From Alteromonas genovensis (GTDB taxonomy: Bacteria; Pseudomonadota; Gammaproteobacteria; Enterobacterales; Alteromonadaceae): DNA of 64,000 bases. Each line of letters starts with the position of its first letter. Position 1 is the first letter of the stretch. The translations under genes and the position numbers were made by a program. This document shows positions 26,066 through 36,274 of this stretch, piece by piece. The DNA is taken from NCBI RefSeq assembly GCF_010500895.1, contig NZ_JAAAWO010000008.1:62001-126000 (forward strand), given 5' to 3'. Under the pieces are notes generated by a model. That model was not told the DNA's origin and ran no database searches. It was given only the letters and a program-made list of their open reading frames with translations.

Positions 26066-26881
26066 TTAACTATGAGGCCGAGACAGCGATGATATGCCAA
26101 GTTTACGGACATCATCCCAATGAGAATCATCGGCTTCAACAAAGCCGTTCATACCCAAGTTCTTTAATATATCGACGCTACTGGCATCACTAGAAATCGA
26201 GATTAATGCATTGATTATCGATTTTCTGTCATCCTCACTCAGCCTTGGGTGTGTAGCAATAGCGTGAGGGGTATAAAGAGGGCTTTCCCACAATACCCTT
26301 AACGATTGTTGGGCTGGAGATGACTGTAGCGTTCTATAAATTCCACCGCCAGCGATAAAAAACTGTTTTTCTACATTCAAATAAACGGAATCGTGAGAGT
26401 TTACATAGCGAGGAACAAAGGCAATATCTTCGTTTCGTAACTTGGCGCTCGTGACTATGCTTGCTGCAAAGGCGGCCGGCGCTGGAAATACTAGCTCGGC
26501 GCCGTTTAGCTCGGATAAAGACTGAATGCCGCTATCTTTATGTACAACAATAATGCCCTGCAAACGTTTATCTTTTTGTTTTGCGAGTGCTTGGTAACCC
26601 ACCGACGAATTAAATACGACAAAATGAAACGGATTCATGTAGGCAATGTCATATTCCCCATTGGCAAGGTTAGCTTCGAAGGTCGGAATATCTTTGGCCG
26701 TTTGAAAATCGATGCGAAACCCAGCGTAATTTTCGATATATTCGAAAAGGGGCTGCCAAGACTTTGCCATTTTCTTTGCAGATTGTTGAGGAACAACGCC
26801 AAAGGTGAGGGTTTTCGCTTGGATTTCATGCGGTAACATCAGTATAAAAGCGGTGCACATTGCATATAGTATTCTACACAT
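26066..26881 (-). CDS. PhnD-like periplasmic binding protein, sensor accessory
   Basis: Exported solute-binding protein of 271 residues: signal peptide MCRILYAMCTAFILMLPHEIQA, then TLTFGVVPQQSAKKMAKSWQPL, a pattern of the phosphate/phosphite/phosphonate-binding PhnD family. ANGEYDIAYMNPFHF and FPAPAAFAAS follow. No ABC permease or ATPase gene is near; instead it sits 10 nt before a histidine kinase gene. It therefore probably presents a ligand to the kinase rather than to a transporter, as TorT does for TorS. The ligand is unknown. Confidence 0.85.
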   Translation of the reverse strand: MCRILYAMCTAFILMLPHEIQAKTLTFGVVPQQSAKKMAKSWQPLFEYIENYAGFRIDFQTAKDIPTFEANLANGEYDIAYMNPFHFVVFNSSVGYQALAKQKDKRLQGIIVVHKDSGIQSLSELNGAELVFPAPAAFAASIVTSAKLRNEDIAFVPRYVNSHDSVYLNVEKQFFIAGGGIYRTLQSSPAQQSLRVLWESPLYTPHAIATHPRLSEDDRKSIINALISISSDASSVDILKNLGMNGFVEADDSHWDDVRKLGISSLSRPHS

Positions 26882-26907
26882 GAAAACGCTCCTTTTGCTC
26901 TATTGTC

Positions 26908-27468
26908 CTACATCGACATAAACTGCTCGAGTACCATGGTGAGATCGTGGTTAGAAAATGGCTTTTGAAGTGATGCATCAGCACCTATTTCTAAAGCCCG
27001 CTCAAGGCTAATATCATCGAGTGCAGAAATAACAACGATTTTTAAATCTTTATATTTGCTTTGCTCACGTGTGAAATCGATGACGCTGTATCCATCCATA
27101 CCCGGCATACTGAGGTCGAGCGTCATTACCTTGGGCTCATGCTGACTCAGCATTATGCCCGCTTGGAAACCGCCGGTAGCAATGTAGCTGTCGAATCCGG
27201 CTCTGCGTGCTACCCGTTGAATTGACTTGGCAACGGGCATTTCATCATCGACAATAAGTATTGACGGTGTTGCGTCACCCTTCAGTGAGTCGGGGATGGG
27301 CATGTCGTGACGCTCTAAAAATTCAATGAAATCTTCAACGAGCACACGATTATTCCCTCGGCCGGGAAGCTTGAAACCTTTAAGTTTACCGTTTTCTATC
27401 CATCTGATTACGGTACGCAAATTAACATCGCAGTATGATGCTATTTCGCCCGATGTAAGTGTCTTCAT
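26908..27468 (-). CDS. HTH-receiver response regulator, reversed domain order
   Basis: 186 residues. An N-terminal excisionase/MerR-like helix-turn-helix (TSGEIASYCDVNLRTVIRWI, then KLKGFKLPGRGNNRV) precedes a C-terminal receiver (ILIVDDEMPVAKSIQR, phospho-Asp in MTLDLSMPGMDG, VISALDD, LQKPF). Most response regulators have the receiver first, so the order is unusual. It is the first gene of the four-gene operon, 26 bp before the PhnD-like gene, and may autoregulate it. Confidence 0.88.
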   Translation of the reverse strand: MKTLTSGEIASYCDVNLRTVIRWIENGKLKGFKLPGRGNNRVLVEDFIEFLERHDMPIPDSLKGDATPSILIVDDEMPVAKSIQRVARRAGFDSYIATGGFQAGIMLSQHEPKVMTLDLSMPGMDGYSVIDFTREQSKYKDLKIVVISALDDISLERALEIGADASLQKPFSNHDLTMVLEQFMSM

Positions 27469-27809
27469 AGTTTCGCCTTTTTCATATCCTTGTGAATTAT
27501 AGCGTCATACGCACAGAAGACAAAGTAGACAAAAGATTTAATTGTGACATTAGTGACACTTTAGTTTGGGTCGGCTTAAAGGCCAGTAAAAGTGCGCTTT
27601 GTTACTGTTAATAGCTTTTGATCTTCGACTAAAAAATAGTTGTACTTACAGGTTAAGTCAAATCACTAACCAAGCATGGCACGATACGGCGAAGTGTGGA
27701 GGTATTGTTTAGACGAAGCTTGGCTAAGAATGAATGTTGTTTTTCGATGAAAACCCCCCACCTTATTTATAATTAAGATTATGCATACAACGATAAGAGT
27801 GAATATATT
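27469..27809. other. Divergent region between signalling operon and prlC
   Basis: Two direct GTGACA copies (about 27543-27560) lie within 80 bp of the signalling operon start and could be regulator sites. The rest is AT-rich. No gene was seen. Confidence 0.4.
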
Positions 27810-29846
27810 ATGACGACCCCAGCAATTGAATTAGTCGACGGTTTACCTATATTTTCTGGCATTGAGGCCGATTCGATAAAACCAGCCGTTGAGCGCGCTA
27901 TTGAGGCCTGCAAAGCAGAAATTGACGATGTAGTCGCGTCTAAAGATTATTCTTATCAAAATGTAGTTCTTCGTCTAGAAGAAGTTGACGACCGACTTAG
28001 CAAAATATTTTCTCCAGTGTCACACATGAACAGTGTGGTTAGCAGTGATGAGCTGCGAGAGGCCCACGATGCCTGCTTACCATTATTGTCAGAATATGGC
28101 ACTTGGGTAGGGCAGCATGAAGGTCTGTTCAATGCATATGTAGCGCTACAAAATTCAGAAGAGTTCAACAGCCTAGATGATGAACAACAAAAAGTAGTCG
28201 AAAACGCGGTTAGAGATTTTACGCTGTCTGGCGTGGCTTTACCTGATGCGCAAAAAAAGCGCTTTGCAGAAATACAGGCAAAGCTAAGTGAATTGTCTTC
28301 GACGTTTTCAAATAACGTGATGGATGCCACCATGGGGTGGACCAAGCATGTTAGTGATAGAAGTGTGTTAGAGGGTATGCCAGAGTCTGCCTTAGAAGCG
28401 GCGGCGCAGGCTGCCCATCAAAAAGATCTTCAAGGCTATTTGTTCACACTAGATATTCCATCTTACCTTCCTGTAATGCTGTATGCCGATAACCGTGAAT
28501 TGCGTGAGGAAATGTATCGCGCGTATTCAACGAAAGCCTCTGATCAAGGGCCGAATGCAGGCAAGTGGGACAATACCGATATCATCAAACAGATATTATC
28601 TCTTCGTACTGAGTTAGCTGAGCTACTCGAATTTTCGAGTTACGCCGAGCGTTCGCTAGCCACTAAAATGGCCGATTCTACCGAGCAAGTCATTGGTTTC
28701 TTACGCGACTTAGCGGCTAAGTCGAAGCCTCAGGCAGAACGAGAGTTAGACGAAGTAAAAGAGTACGCCCGCAACACGCACAATGTGACTGAGCTAGCGT
28801 CTTGGGACCTGCCTTATTACAGTGAAAAGCTGAAGCAAGAAAAGTACACAATATCAGATGAAATGCTGCGCCCTTATTTCCCAGAAGACAAAGTGCTGTC
28901 CGGGTTGTTTGATGTGGTTCACAAGCTATATGGCCTATCAATTGTCGAGCAACCTGGCGTTGATACCTGGCATGAAGATGTGCGCTATTTCACTATTACT
29001 GATGAAGCTGACGTGCTTCGCGGAAGTTTCTATTTAGATTTGTATGCGCGAGCGAAAAAGCGCGGCGGTGCGTGGATGGATGAATGTCGCGTGCGACGCG
29101 AAATGAGCAATGGCGAACTGCAGCTTCCTGTCGCCTACTTAACGTGTAATTTTAACGCGCCCATTGGCGATAAGCCTGCCTTATTCACCCACGATGAAGT
29201 GGTAACGCTTTTCCATGAGTTTGGTCACGGCATCCACCATATGTTAACTAAAATGCGCGTGGCGGGTGTATCTGGTATCAATGGCGTACCGTGGGATGCG
29301 GTGGAGCTACCAAGTCAGTTTTTAGAGAACTGGTGCTGGGAAGAGGACGCGCTTAACTTCATTTCTGGACACTATGAGACTGGCGAGCCACTACCGGCAG
29401 ATTTACTAGAGCGTATGTTAGCAGCCAGAGACTATCAATCTGCCATGCAGATGGTCAGACAGTTAGAATTCAGCTTGTTTGACTTCTTACTTCACAGTGA
29501 AAAGGGCAGCACCGTTGACGTGCAAGGTGTGCTCGATAGTGTAAGAGACGAAGTGGCCGTATCTGTACCACCCTCTTTCAACCGTTTCCAAAATGGATTT
29601 GGTCATATTTTTGCTGGTGGATATGCAGCGGGCTATTACAGCTACAAGTGGGCCGAGGTATTATCTGCCGATGCGTACAGCAAGTTTGAAGAAGACGGTA
29701 TTTTCAATCGTGAAACTGGAAAAGCCTTTCTAACAAATATCTTAGAAATGGGTGGAAGCAAACCGCCAATGGAGCTATTTGTCGCGTTTAGAGGTCGAGA
29801 GCCTAAAGTGGATGCATTACTGCGTCACAGTGGGATAAAAGGATAA
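27810..29846 (+). CDS. prlC: Oligopeptidase A, M3 family
   Basis: Cytoplasmic zinc oligopeptidase that degrades short peptides, including cleaved signal peptides. 678 residues, as in E. coli PrlC. The zinc motif HEFGH is at 469-473 with the downstream Glu in VELPSQFLENW. The C-terminal FAGGYAAGYYSYKWAEVLSAD is typical. No signal peptide. It is followed 8 bp later by a glycosylase-like gene, probably cotranscribed. Confidence 0.95.
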   Translation: MTTPAIELVDGLPIFSGIEADSIKPAVERAIEACKAEIDDVVASKDYSYQNVVLRLEEVDDRLSKIFSPVSHMNSVVSSDELREAHDACLPLLSEYGTWVGQHEGLFNAYVALQNSEEFNSLDDEQQKVVENAVRDFTLSGVALPDAQKKRFAEIQAKLSELSSTFSNNVMDATMGWTKHVSDRSVLEGMPESALEAAAQAAHQKDLQGYLFTLDIPSYLPVMLYADNRELREEMYRAYSTKASDQGPNAGKWDNTDIIKQILSLRTELAELLEFSSYAERSLATKMADSTEQVIGFLRDLAAKSKPQAERELDEVKEYARNTHNVTELASWDLPYYSEKLKQEKYTISDEMLRPYFPEDKVLSGLFDVVHKLYGLSIVEQPGVDTWHEDVRYFTITDEADVLRGSFYLDLYARAKKRGGAWMDECRVRREMSNGELQLPVAYLTCNFNAPIGDKPALFTHDEVVTLFHEFGHGIHHMLTKMRVAGVSGINGVPWDAVELPSQFLENWCWEEDALNFISGHYETGEPLPADLLERMLAARDYQSAMQMVRQLEFSLFDFLLHSEKGSTVDVQGVLDSVRDEVAVSVPPSFNRFQNGFGHIFAGGYAAGYYSYKWAEVLSADAYSKFEEDGIFNRETGKAFLTNILEMGGSKPPMELFVAFRGREPKVDALLRHSGIKG

Positions 29847-29854
29847 CACAGGCT

Positions 29855-30544
29855 ATGGCTGAATCGTTTCACTCTATATATCAGCGAGCGTGTGAGCGAA
29901 AAGGCGGGAAAAGGGTGCTTGAAGCTATGCTTCACGCACCCTTGTCGGCTTCTGATGTAGCTACTATACCCGACGATCGCTTTTTGGCCGCAATGACAAA
30001 AAAAGTGTTTCAGTCGGGTTTTGTGTGGCGAGTTATCGAAAATAAGTGGGACGACTTTGAAACGGTCTTTTTTAATTTCGATATCGACAAAGTATTGTTG
30101 ATGCCTGATGAGATGCTAGAGCAAAAAGCATCTGATAAACGCATTGTAAGAAATTATAAAAAAGTAATGACCGTGAGAGATAACGCCATCATGATTAAAG
30201 ATGTGTCGTTAGAATACGGGAGTTTTGGAAAGTTTGCGGCTTCTTTTGGCCCCGAAAACATCACCGAACTATGGGCTTTTTTGAAAAAGCGAGGCGCAAG
30301 GCTTGGCGGAAATACTGGGCCTTATACACTTCGCTCCCTAGGTATTGATACCTTCTTGTTGTCCCGTGACGTTGAAGACTATTTACGTAAAAGCGATATT
30401 GTTGATGGGGGCCTTACCTCGAAGAAAAGTCTTAGGGCAGCGAATGATACGTTCGCCAATTGGCATAAAGAAAGTGGCCGGTCTTTGCAAGAGATTAGCA
30501 CTACGGTGGCATTCAGCTGGGGTACGAATTCACGGGTGCTTTAA
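29855..30544 (+). CDS. DNA-3-methyladenine glycosylase I-like protein
   Basis: 229 residues, soluble. It resembles proteins annotated as 3-methyladenine DNA glycosylase of the HhH-GPD superfamily: KVFQSGFVWRVIENKW, then DKRIVRNYKKVMTVRDNA, GGNTGPYTLRSLGIDTFLL and a final WHKESGRSLQEIS. The classical Tag zinc residues are not apparent, so activity on 3-methyladenine is only a suggestion. It lies 8 bp after prlC and 69 bp before ubiE. Confidence 0.7.
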   Translation: MAESFHSIYQRACERKGGKRVLEAMLHAPLSASDVATIPDDRFLAAMTKKVFQSGFVWRVIENKWDDFETVFFNFDIDKVLLMPDEMLEQKASDKRIVRNYKKVMTVRDNAIMIKDVSLEYGSFGKFAASFGPENITELWAFLKKRGARLGGNTGPYTLRSLGIDTFLLSRDVEDYLRKSDIVDGGLTSKKSLRAANDTFANWHKESGRSLQEISTTVAFSWGTNSRVL

Positions 30545-30612
30545 GGCTTTAGCTTACCTTCACAATCCTATACACTTCAGCTTTGTGAAATACAGTTAGC
30601 AATAGGAACGTT

Positions 30613-31467
30613 ATGAGCGACAATCAGACCTCATCAGCGGGTGATGTGCACTCTTCATCCAAGCACTCTTTCTCTGAAGAGCACGTGCTAGAAAACGATG
30701 TGGAACAAACGGCAGAGCAAGCTACAGAGCAAAAGACGCACTTCGGTTTTAAGCAAGTAGAGAAAGAAAAAAAGGCGTCTTTAGTTGCCAACGTTTTCGA
30801 TTCTGTTGCAGCGAAATACGATGTGATGAACGATCTGATGTCCATGGGCGTTCATCGTTTATGGAAGCGATTCACCATTGATTGTTCAGGTGTGCGCGCG
30901 GGCAATAAGGTGCTCGACATTGCGGGTGGCACTGGCGACCTAACTGCTAAATTTTCTCGCTTAGTTGGCCCCACGGGCCGTGTAACCCTTGCTGATATTA
31001 ATCTATCCATGCTTCAGGTAGGTCGAGATAAACTGCGCGATCGCGGGCTTGTCAGTAACATTGACTACGTTCAAGCTGATGCAGAAGCACTGCCATTTCC
31101 TGACAACCACTTTGATGTGGTTACCATGGCATTTGGTTTGCGAAATGTGACGGAAAAACAAAACGCGCTTAATTCAATTTATCGGGTGCTAAAGCCTGGC
31201 GGTCGCTTATTGGTGTTAGAGTTTTCCAAACCAACATCCGAGCAGCTTAGTAAGCTTTACGACATGTATTCATTTCACTTACTTCCCAAGATGGGGCAAT
31301 TGGTCGCGAACGATGCAGAAAGCTACCAGTACTTAGCTGAAAGTATTCGCATGCACCCAGACCAAGACACCTTGAAAGGCATGTTTGAAGAAGCCGGGTT
31401 TGAGCAGTGCGACTACCAGAACTTAACAGGCGGTATTGTAGCGCTTCACCGAGGTTATAAATTTTAA
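30613..31467 (+). CDS. ubiE: Ubiquinone/menaquinone C-methyltransferase UbiE
   Basis: SAM-dependent methyltransferase of ubiquinone and menaquinone synthesis. 284 residues; the first 40 or so form an acidic, Ser-rich tail absent from the shorter E. coli protein (251). The conserved part starts at [14 protein letters not shown] and goes on with [18 protein letters not shown], the SAM site [28 protein letters not shown] and [15 protein letters not shown]. The stop overlaps the ubiJ start by one base, marking the ubiE-ubiJ-ubiB operon. Confidence 0.96.
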   Translation: MSDNQTSSAGDVHSSSKHSFSEEHVLENDVEQTAEQATEQKTHFGFKQVEKEKKASLVANVFDSVAAKYDVMNDLMSMGVHRLWKRFTIDCSGVRAGNKVLDIAGGTGDLTAKFSRLVGPTGRVTLADINLSMLQVGRDKLRDRGLVSNIDYVQADAEALPFPDNHFDVVTMAFGLRNVTEKQNALNSIYRVLKPGGRLLVLEFSKPTSEQLSKLYDMYSFHLLPKMGQLVANDAESYQYLAESIRMHPDQDTLKGMFEEAGFEQCDYQNLTGGIVALHRGYKF

Positions 31468-32102
31468 TGCCTGCATCTGCACTTTTTGCGGCTACGTTAG
31501 AGTCTTCTATCAATAAACTGCTAGCGCTGGATAGCGACAGTAAGGCGAGGCTCAACGCCCTTGACGGTTCGCGGATGACAGCGTTTTTATCTCCTATTCC
31601 ATTTGGCATTACCCTGGTGTTTTCCGATAAGGTTGACGTGTTGATAGAGCATGGTGATTTTGAAGAGGTAAAGGCGCAGTTAGGTGCCAAAGACTGTTGC
31701 ATTAAAACCTCACTCGATACATTGCCAGCGCTTAAAGAAACCAGTCAGTTAACTCGCCTTATTCAGCAACAAGCGCTGTATTTAGAAGGCGAGTTAAATG
31801 TGGCGCAGCAGGTAAGCAGTCTGTTCAAAGACCTCGATATAGATGTAGAAGAGCTTATCGCTATTAGAACAAATGACGTTTTTGCCCATCAGTCGATGAA
31901 AACGGTAAAAGCCGTTCATGAAAAATCCATGTCGATGCTTGCCAACATGAGTGATGTGTTTGGCAACGCCCTAGTGGAAGAAAAAAAGTTGGCTGCACAT
32001 AAGCTCGCGGTTATGCATTTTAGCGATGAAGTCAGTGCGCTGCGAGATAGCACAGAGCGCTTAGACGCCAGGCTACGTGATTTAGAAGAACGACTTAAAT
32101 AA
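31467..32102 (+). CDS. ubiJ: Ubiquinone biosynthesis accessory factor UbiJ (SCP2 domain)
   Basis: Lipid-binding scaffold of the ubiquinone-synthesis complex. 211 residues with an SCP2-like N-terminal half (IPFGITLVFSDKVDVLIEHGD) and a helical C-terminal half ending in a coiled coil (ALRDSTERLDARLRDLEERL). Identified mainly by the invariant position between ubiE and ubiB and the fold-like pattern. Tight coupling on both sides (1-nt overlap and 9-bp gap). Confidence 0.88.
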   Translation: MPASALFAATLESSINKLLALDSDSKARLNALDGSRMTAFLSPIPFGITLVFSDKVDVLIEHGDFEEVKAQLGAKDCCIKTSLDTLPALKETSQLTRLIQQQALYLEGELNVAQQVSSLFKDLDIDVEELIAIRTNDVFAHQSMKTVKAVHEKSMSMLANMSDVFGNALVEEKKLAAHKLAVMHFSDEVSALRDSTERLDARLRDLEERLK

Positions 32103-32111
32103 GAGACTTGC

Positions 32112-33743
32112 ATGCGAATTGTTAGGCTGTATAAAATTAATCGAGTGCTGCTAGAACACGGCCTCGACGAACTAATTCCTGCAAAGTGGTTACCTTGGTA
32201 TGCAAGGTTATTGCGCCACAGTATCTTTTGGGTGCGCAACAAGCACAAAGGTAAATCCCAAGGCGAGCGAATTACGCTTGCACTACAAAGTTTAGGGCCT
32301 GTATTCATTAAGTTTGGACAAATGCTGTCTACCCGCCGAGACTTGCTTGCGCCTTCTATTGCCAATGAACTTGCTCGGTTACAAGATAAAGTGCCGCCTT
32401 TTCCTTCACAAGCGGCCCAAGCGATAATCAAGTCTTCTTTAGGCTTAAACGAACTGAGCGAACTGTTTAGTGAATTTGAAGAAGAGCCCTTAGCATCAGC
32501 GTCTATCGCACAGGTGCATGCAGCAAAATTAAAGGCAAATAACGAAGACGTGGTAGTAAAAGTACTGCGCCCTGATATTCGCGACACGATAGTGGCAGAC
32601 ATGGAGCTGTTGTTCAGCTTTGCCAATATTATTCAACGCTGGCTTCCCGACGGCAGGCGCCTGCGCCCGGTTGAAGTGGTGGTGGAGTATCGCAAGACGA
32701 TTGTCGATGAGCTTGATTTACTGCGTGAGTCGGCAAACGGTATTCAGTTGGGTACCAACTTTGAGGGTTCTGATGCCCTGTATGTACCTAAAATTTACAG
32801 TGACTACTGTCGTCACAATGTGCTGGTAATGGAGCGAATTTACGGTATTCCCATTTCGAATATCGATGCGTTAATAGCCCAGAACACCAATTTAAAGAAA
32901 TTAGCAGAACGTGGAGTAGAGGTGTTTTTTACCCAAGTATTTCGCGACAGTTTTTTTCATGCAGACATGCACCCGGGTAATATTTTTGTTTCCACCGAAC
33001 ACCCAGATAACCCAAAATATATCGCTATCGACTTTGGCATTGTGGGTACCTTAAATAAAGAAGATAAGCGCTATTTAGCCGAAAACTTTATTGCCTTTTT
33101 TAATCGAGACTATCGCAAAGTAGCCCAGTTACATGCTGATTCTGGTTGGGTACCTCAAGACACCAACATCGATGAATTTGAGATGGCCATTAGAACGGTT
33201 TGCGAACCCATATTTCAAAAGCCGCTAGCTGAGATTTCATTCGGTAACGTACTGCTGCAGCTATTTAATACAGCCCGCCGTTTCGACATGGTGGTGCAGC
33301 CTCAGCTGGTTCTGTTGCAGAAGACTTTACTGTATGTGGAAGGGTTAGGAAGGCAGTTATATCCGCAGCTAGACTTATGGAAAACCGCGAAGCCGTTTTT
33401 AGAAAACTGGATGAAAGAGCAGATTGGTTTTTCTGCCATGATGGGGAAGGTGAAAGCCAACTTGCCATTTTGGTCAGAAAAATTGCCCGAGATGCCAGAC
33501 TTACTTTACGACAGTTTACAGCATATTAAACGGATGCCGCTACAGCAGCAAAAAGCCTCTACAGCACTTCTTCAAGAGCAGAAAAGAACTACTCAGACCA
33601 CTCATTTAAGCGTGGTGGGTGGCACATTTATTCTACTTGCCGCTATTCTGCCAATTTACGGTATTTCGTGGTATTTCCCAGCATTTAGCGGTGTAATTGG
33701 TACTGTTTTTTGGTTCTTGTCTTGGCGAAATAGTCGGCAATAA
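32112..33743 (+). CDS. ubiB: UbiB, ABC1/ADCK-type atypical kinase
   Basis: Membrane-anchored kinase-like ATPase needed for ubiquinone synthesis. 543 residues. The family KxGQ motif is at 67-70 (KFGQ), then [28 protein letters not shown] and AIDFGIVG. Two hydrophobic segments at the C-terminus (about 500-540) anchor it to the membrane. It is the last gene of ubiEJB. Confidence 0.96.
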   Translation: MRIVRLYKINRVLLEHGLDELIPAKWLPWYARLLRHSIFWVRNKHKGKSQGERITLALQSLGPVFIKFGQMLSTRRDLLAPSIANELARLQDKVPPFPSQAAQAIIKSSLGLNELSELFSEFEEEPLASASIAQVHAAKLKANNEDVVVKVLRPDIRDTIVADMELLFSFANIIQRWLPDGRRLRPVEVVVEYRKTIVDELDLLRESANGIQLGTNFEGSDALYVPKIYSDYCRHNVLVMERIYGIPISNIDALIAQNTNLKKLAERGVEVFFTQVFRDSFFHADMHPGNIFVSTEHPDNPKYIAIDFGIVGTLNKEDKRYLAENFIAFFNRDYRKVAQLHADSGWVPQDTNIDEFEMAIRTVCEPIFQKPLAEISFGNVLLQLFNTARRFDMVVQPQLVLLQKTLLYVEGLGRQLYPQLDLWKTAKPFLENWMKEQIGFSAMMGKVKANLPFWSEKLPEMPDLLYDSLQHIKRMPLQQQKASTALLQEQKRTTQTTHLSVVGGTFILLAAILPIYGISWYFPAFSGVIGTVFWFLSWRNSRQ

Positions 33744-34043
33744 CGCCAAAGCAATAATGAACTTTTTATGAATTTGGTTAATAAGTCATTAATTAGTATG
33801 TTAATTGTTCCCAAGAGTGTTATAGTGGCATTGGCTGTTTGCCAGAGTCTTTAAATAGACGAGATTTGTATTATTTGCTATATGTTGCTATATGTAAAAA
33901 CTGCTCGAGTTACCTTGTAATTTGTGTTTGTTGTTAGTCCATTCGTAAGTAAGCCTCAATACTCCGCCAATTTAAAGACCAACAGAAACACAGTTACACG
34001 CGCTTTTTGCGCAATTTATTACGATATTTGAGGTCTATACGAC
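33744..34043. other. Upstream region of the cold-shock gene
   Basis: 300 bp, AT-rich; likely promoter and a long untranslated leader as is usual for csp genes. A short direct repeat TTGCTATATG occurs twice near 33877-33895. No cold-box could be identified by eye and no terminator for ubiB was seen. Confidence 0.4.
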
Positions 34044-34253
34044 ATGTCTAAAGTTACAGGCACCGTTAAGTGGTTTAACGCTGATAAAGGTTATGGTTTT
34101 CTTACTCAAGATAATGGCGGCAAGGACGTTTTCGTTCATTTCCGTGCAATTATCTCTGAAGGTTACAAAACTCTTCCAGAAGGTCAGCGCGTAGAATTTG
34201 AAGTTGAAGAAGGTCAAAAAGGTCTTCAAGCTGCTAACGTGCAAGCTATCTAA
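34044..34253 (+). CDS. Cold-shock domain protein, CspA family
   Basis: Single OB-fold RNA chaperone of 69 residues. RNA-binding motifs: KGYGFL (RNP1) and VFVHF (RNP2), preceded by the [11 protein letters not shown] start typical of the family. The second half, [17 protein letters not shown], is also standard. Monocistronic, with its own terminator. Confidence 0.95.
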   Translation: MSKVTGTVKWFNADKGYGFLTQDNGGKDVFVHFRAIISEGYKTLPEGQRVEFEVEEGQKGLQAANVQAI

Positions 34254-34260
34254 GAAATTC

Positions 34261-34291
34261 AAAAATGGCGGTCAACTTGACCGCCATTTTT
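34261..34291 (+). terminator. csp terminator
   Basis: Fifteen-base perfect arms AAAAATGGCGGTCAA and TTGACCGCCATTTTT around a single C, starting 8 bp after the stop. Confidence 0.95.
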
Positions 34292-34630
34292 CTTTCCGCT
34301 TTACATCACCTCCATCGACAATCTCTTTGTCCGGCAATGTGTTTGTTGTGCTTGTTCTCATAGCCACGCCAAACAAAATCTAATTTTCCAATTCCAAGAA
34401 ATCGCTCTCGTTAACGAAAATTCACTCTCTGCATTGCTTGCTATGTATTGCTATTTCCTTGTGTAAAGTGTTCTACTAAACCTATTAGTTTGATGGTGTT
34501 TGCAGCATGCACTCTGAGCTTTAGGTTTTGGTGTGGGCTCTGCTGTACCGTTTATCACTAGAGTATAAACAAACCGACAAACGCCTTATTTTTGCTTATA
34601 TTTTCACATTTGGTTTTTAGGGTATTCATT

Positions 34631-35425
34631 ATGATTATTCGTATGGTTGGCTCGCAACTTTTCTCAATCTCTAATCTGAGACGAGCCAAAAGAGGTGTAG
34701 GAAGAACTACGGCGATGGTCACTTTATTGAGTCTGGGTGTCGCTTTAGGTACGGCCACTGCTGCCGAAGTGCCTGCATTAGCATCTGTGCAAGCGACCAC
34801 ATTAGCATTTCCTTCAGCCTCTGAACCCTCATCTGAACCCTCATCTGAATCGTCGCAAAACAGCGACTCGAGTGATGAGGAGCCGTCGACAGTAGTAGCC
34901 ACGCTTTTTGATAAATCTATTACCGCAAAAGATATTACCCCAGATGACGAGGTTTTAGCTGAAATGGCCTCTCAAGCGAATAGCAGTGAAGAACAAAATG
35001 CCATGGTGGCACTTGCCAGCCTAACGAATTTGTCAGAACGTATTATTGAAGGGGTTCTCGACGATTACTTCGTGCAAAACAACCTCGCTGTTGATGCAGC
35101 GTTGGTAGAAAAATTTAAAACTAAATTTGCGGGTAGCGCCAGTGAAGATGGCATTGGCGACGATGTTGCAAAGCGCCAAGTTATGATTTATTTGGCAGAA
35201 AAGCATATGTACAACACCTATGGAGGTAAGGTCGTGTTTCGCCAGTCTAACCCACAGTTACCCGTTGGTGCCTATTACAAAATACTAAAAAACTATGAGC
35301 AATCAGGTAAATTTACCATCCTCGATAAGGGTCTTGCCGACGGTTTTTGGACGCCGTTTGCGCCGCCGTATCAGTACGAGTTGGCTAAAGAAAATATTAA
35401 TTTTGCTCAGCCTTGGTGGCTGTAA
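34631..35425 (+). CDS. Exported hypothetical protein, possibly SurA/PpiC-like N domain
   Basis: About 264 residues. Probable signal segment TAMVTLLSLGVALGTATAA after a long positive region, then a Ser/Glu repeat stretch (SEPSSEPSSESS). The body begins VVATLFDKSITAKDI, similar to the start of parvulin-chaperone N domains, and has helices typical of that fold, but no isomerase domain. A KTKF...FRQSNPQLPVGAYYK segment and a Trp-rich end (FAQPWWL) follow. ATG 34631 is the most likely start; 34643 and 34592 are possible. The function is not recognised. Confidence 0.6.
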   Translation: MIIRMVGSQLFSISNLRRAKRGVGRTTAMVTLLSLGVALGTATAAEVPALASVQATTLAFPSASEPSSEPSSESSQNSDSSDEEPSTVVATLFDKSITAKDITPDDEVLAEMASQANSSEEQNAMVALASLTNLSERIIEGVLDDYFVQNNLAVDAALVEKFKTKFAGSASEDGIGDDVAKRQVMIYLAEKHMYNTYGGKVVFRQSNPQLPVGAYYKILKNYEQSGKFTILDKGLADGFWTPFAPPYQYELAKENINFAQPWWL

Positions 35426-35555
35426 TTAGCATTGCAATGGCTTACGGCTTACGGCCTAACGCTGCGCTTGGCTTACTACTTAAATTAAAGCCGAGCTTTT
35501 AACCGTGCTTTTAAAGGCGTAAATAGAGAAGCAATGAAATGACAATATGTAATGT

Positions 35556-36029
35556 ATGAAAAACACAAACATTGATGCTATCGATCGCACCATCTTGAGT
35601 ATTTTACAGCAAGATTCAGAAACGCCTGTTGCACAAATAGCTGAGCAAGTGGGGTTAACCTCAACACCCTGCTGGCGCAGAATACAAAAGTTAGAAGCAA
35701 ACGGTATTATCTCTCGACGAGTAGCGTTACTGCAGGCACAAACACTGGGCCTTACCATGACCGTGTTTGTGCAAGTTAAAGCGGGTAATCACGATAAAAA
35801 GTGGTTGTCGACCTTCTCGCAGCATGCATCTTCTTTTGATGAAGTGGTGGAGTGCTATCGAATGTCGGGGGAATATGACTATTTGTTAAAAGTGCTGGTG
35901 ACCGACATGGCCTGTTTCGACCACTTTTATAAGCGGCTGGTAAGCGGTATCGCCTTTTCAGACGTCACCTCAAGTTTTGCCATGGAGCAAATTAAATATA
36001 CTACTGCGGTTCCTCTTACACATTTGTAG
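35556..36029 (+). CDS. Lrp/AsnC-family regulator
   Basis: 157 residues: N-terminal winged helix (DAIDRTILSILQQDSE, VAQIAEQVGLTSTPCWRRI) and C-terminal RAM domain (VFVQVKAG, VVECYRMSGEYDYLLKV) for amino-acid-sensing oligomers. No adjacent metabolic gene reveals its regulon. It is convergent with cydB across a terminator. Confidence 0.92.
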   Translation: MKNTNIDAIDRTILSILQQDSETPVAQIAEQVGLTSTPCWRRIQKLEANGIISRRVALLQAQTLGLTMTVFVQVKAGNHDKKWLSTFSQHASSFDEVVECYRMSGEYDYLLKVLVTDMACFDHFYKRLVSGIAFSDVTSSFAMEQIKYTTAVPLTHL

Positions 36030-36164
36030 TGTGATGAAGCCCTTTCACGCAACAGGCATTTTAGGCAAAAAACGTACAGCGCCAAAAACATATACTGCCA
36101 AGGCAAATTCTATCAGGCGCTTAGCGCTTAGGTATATAAACAAAAACATATATAACAAAAACGC

Positions 36165-36190
36165 AAAGGGGCCTATCGAATAGACCCCTT
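36165..36190 (-). terminator. cyd operon terminator
   Basis: Arms AAAGGGG and CCCCTT with inner CTAT/ATAG pairing; on the minus strand it is followed by TTTGCGTTTTTG. It lies about 90 bp after cydB. Confidence 0.65.
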
Positions 36191-36274
36191 GGTTCGCTTT
36201 GATGACGTTGAAGCTTGTAAGCTCGCTCCGCTTCACTTCTCTTTAACGCCTAATTGTGTCAGCACACGCTCTAG

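Noticed and set aside
24394..26142. Longer version of the histidine kinase starting at 26142
   Set aside because: It would start inside the PhnD-like gene; the GTG at 26055 has AGGA at good spacing and follows the upstream stop.
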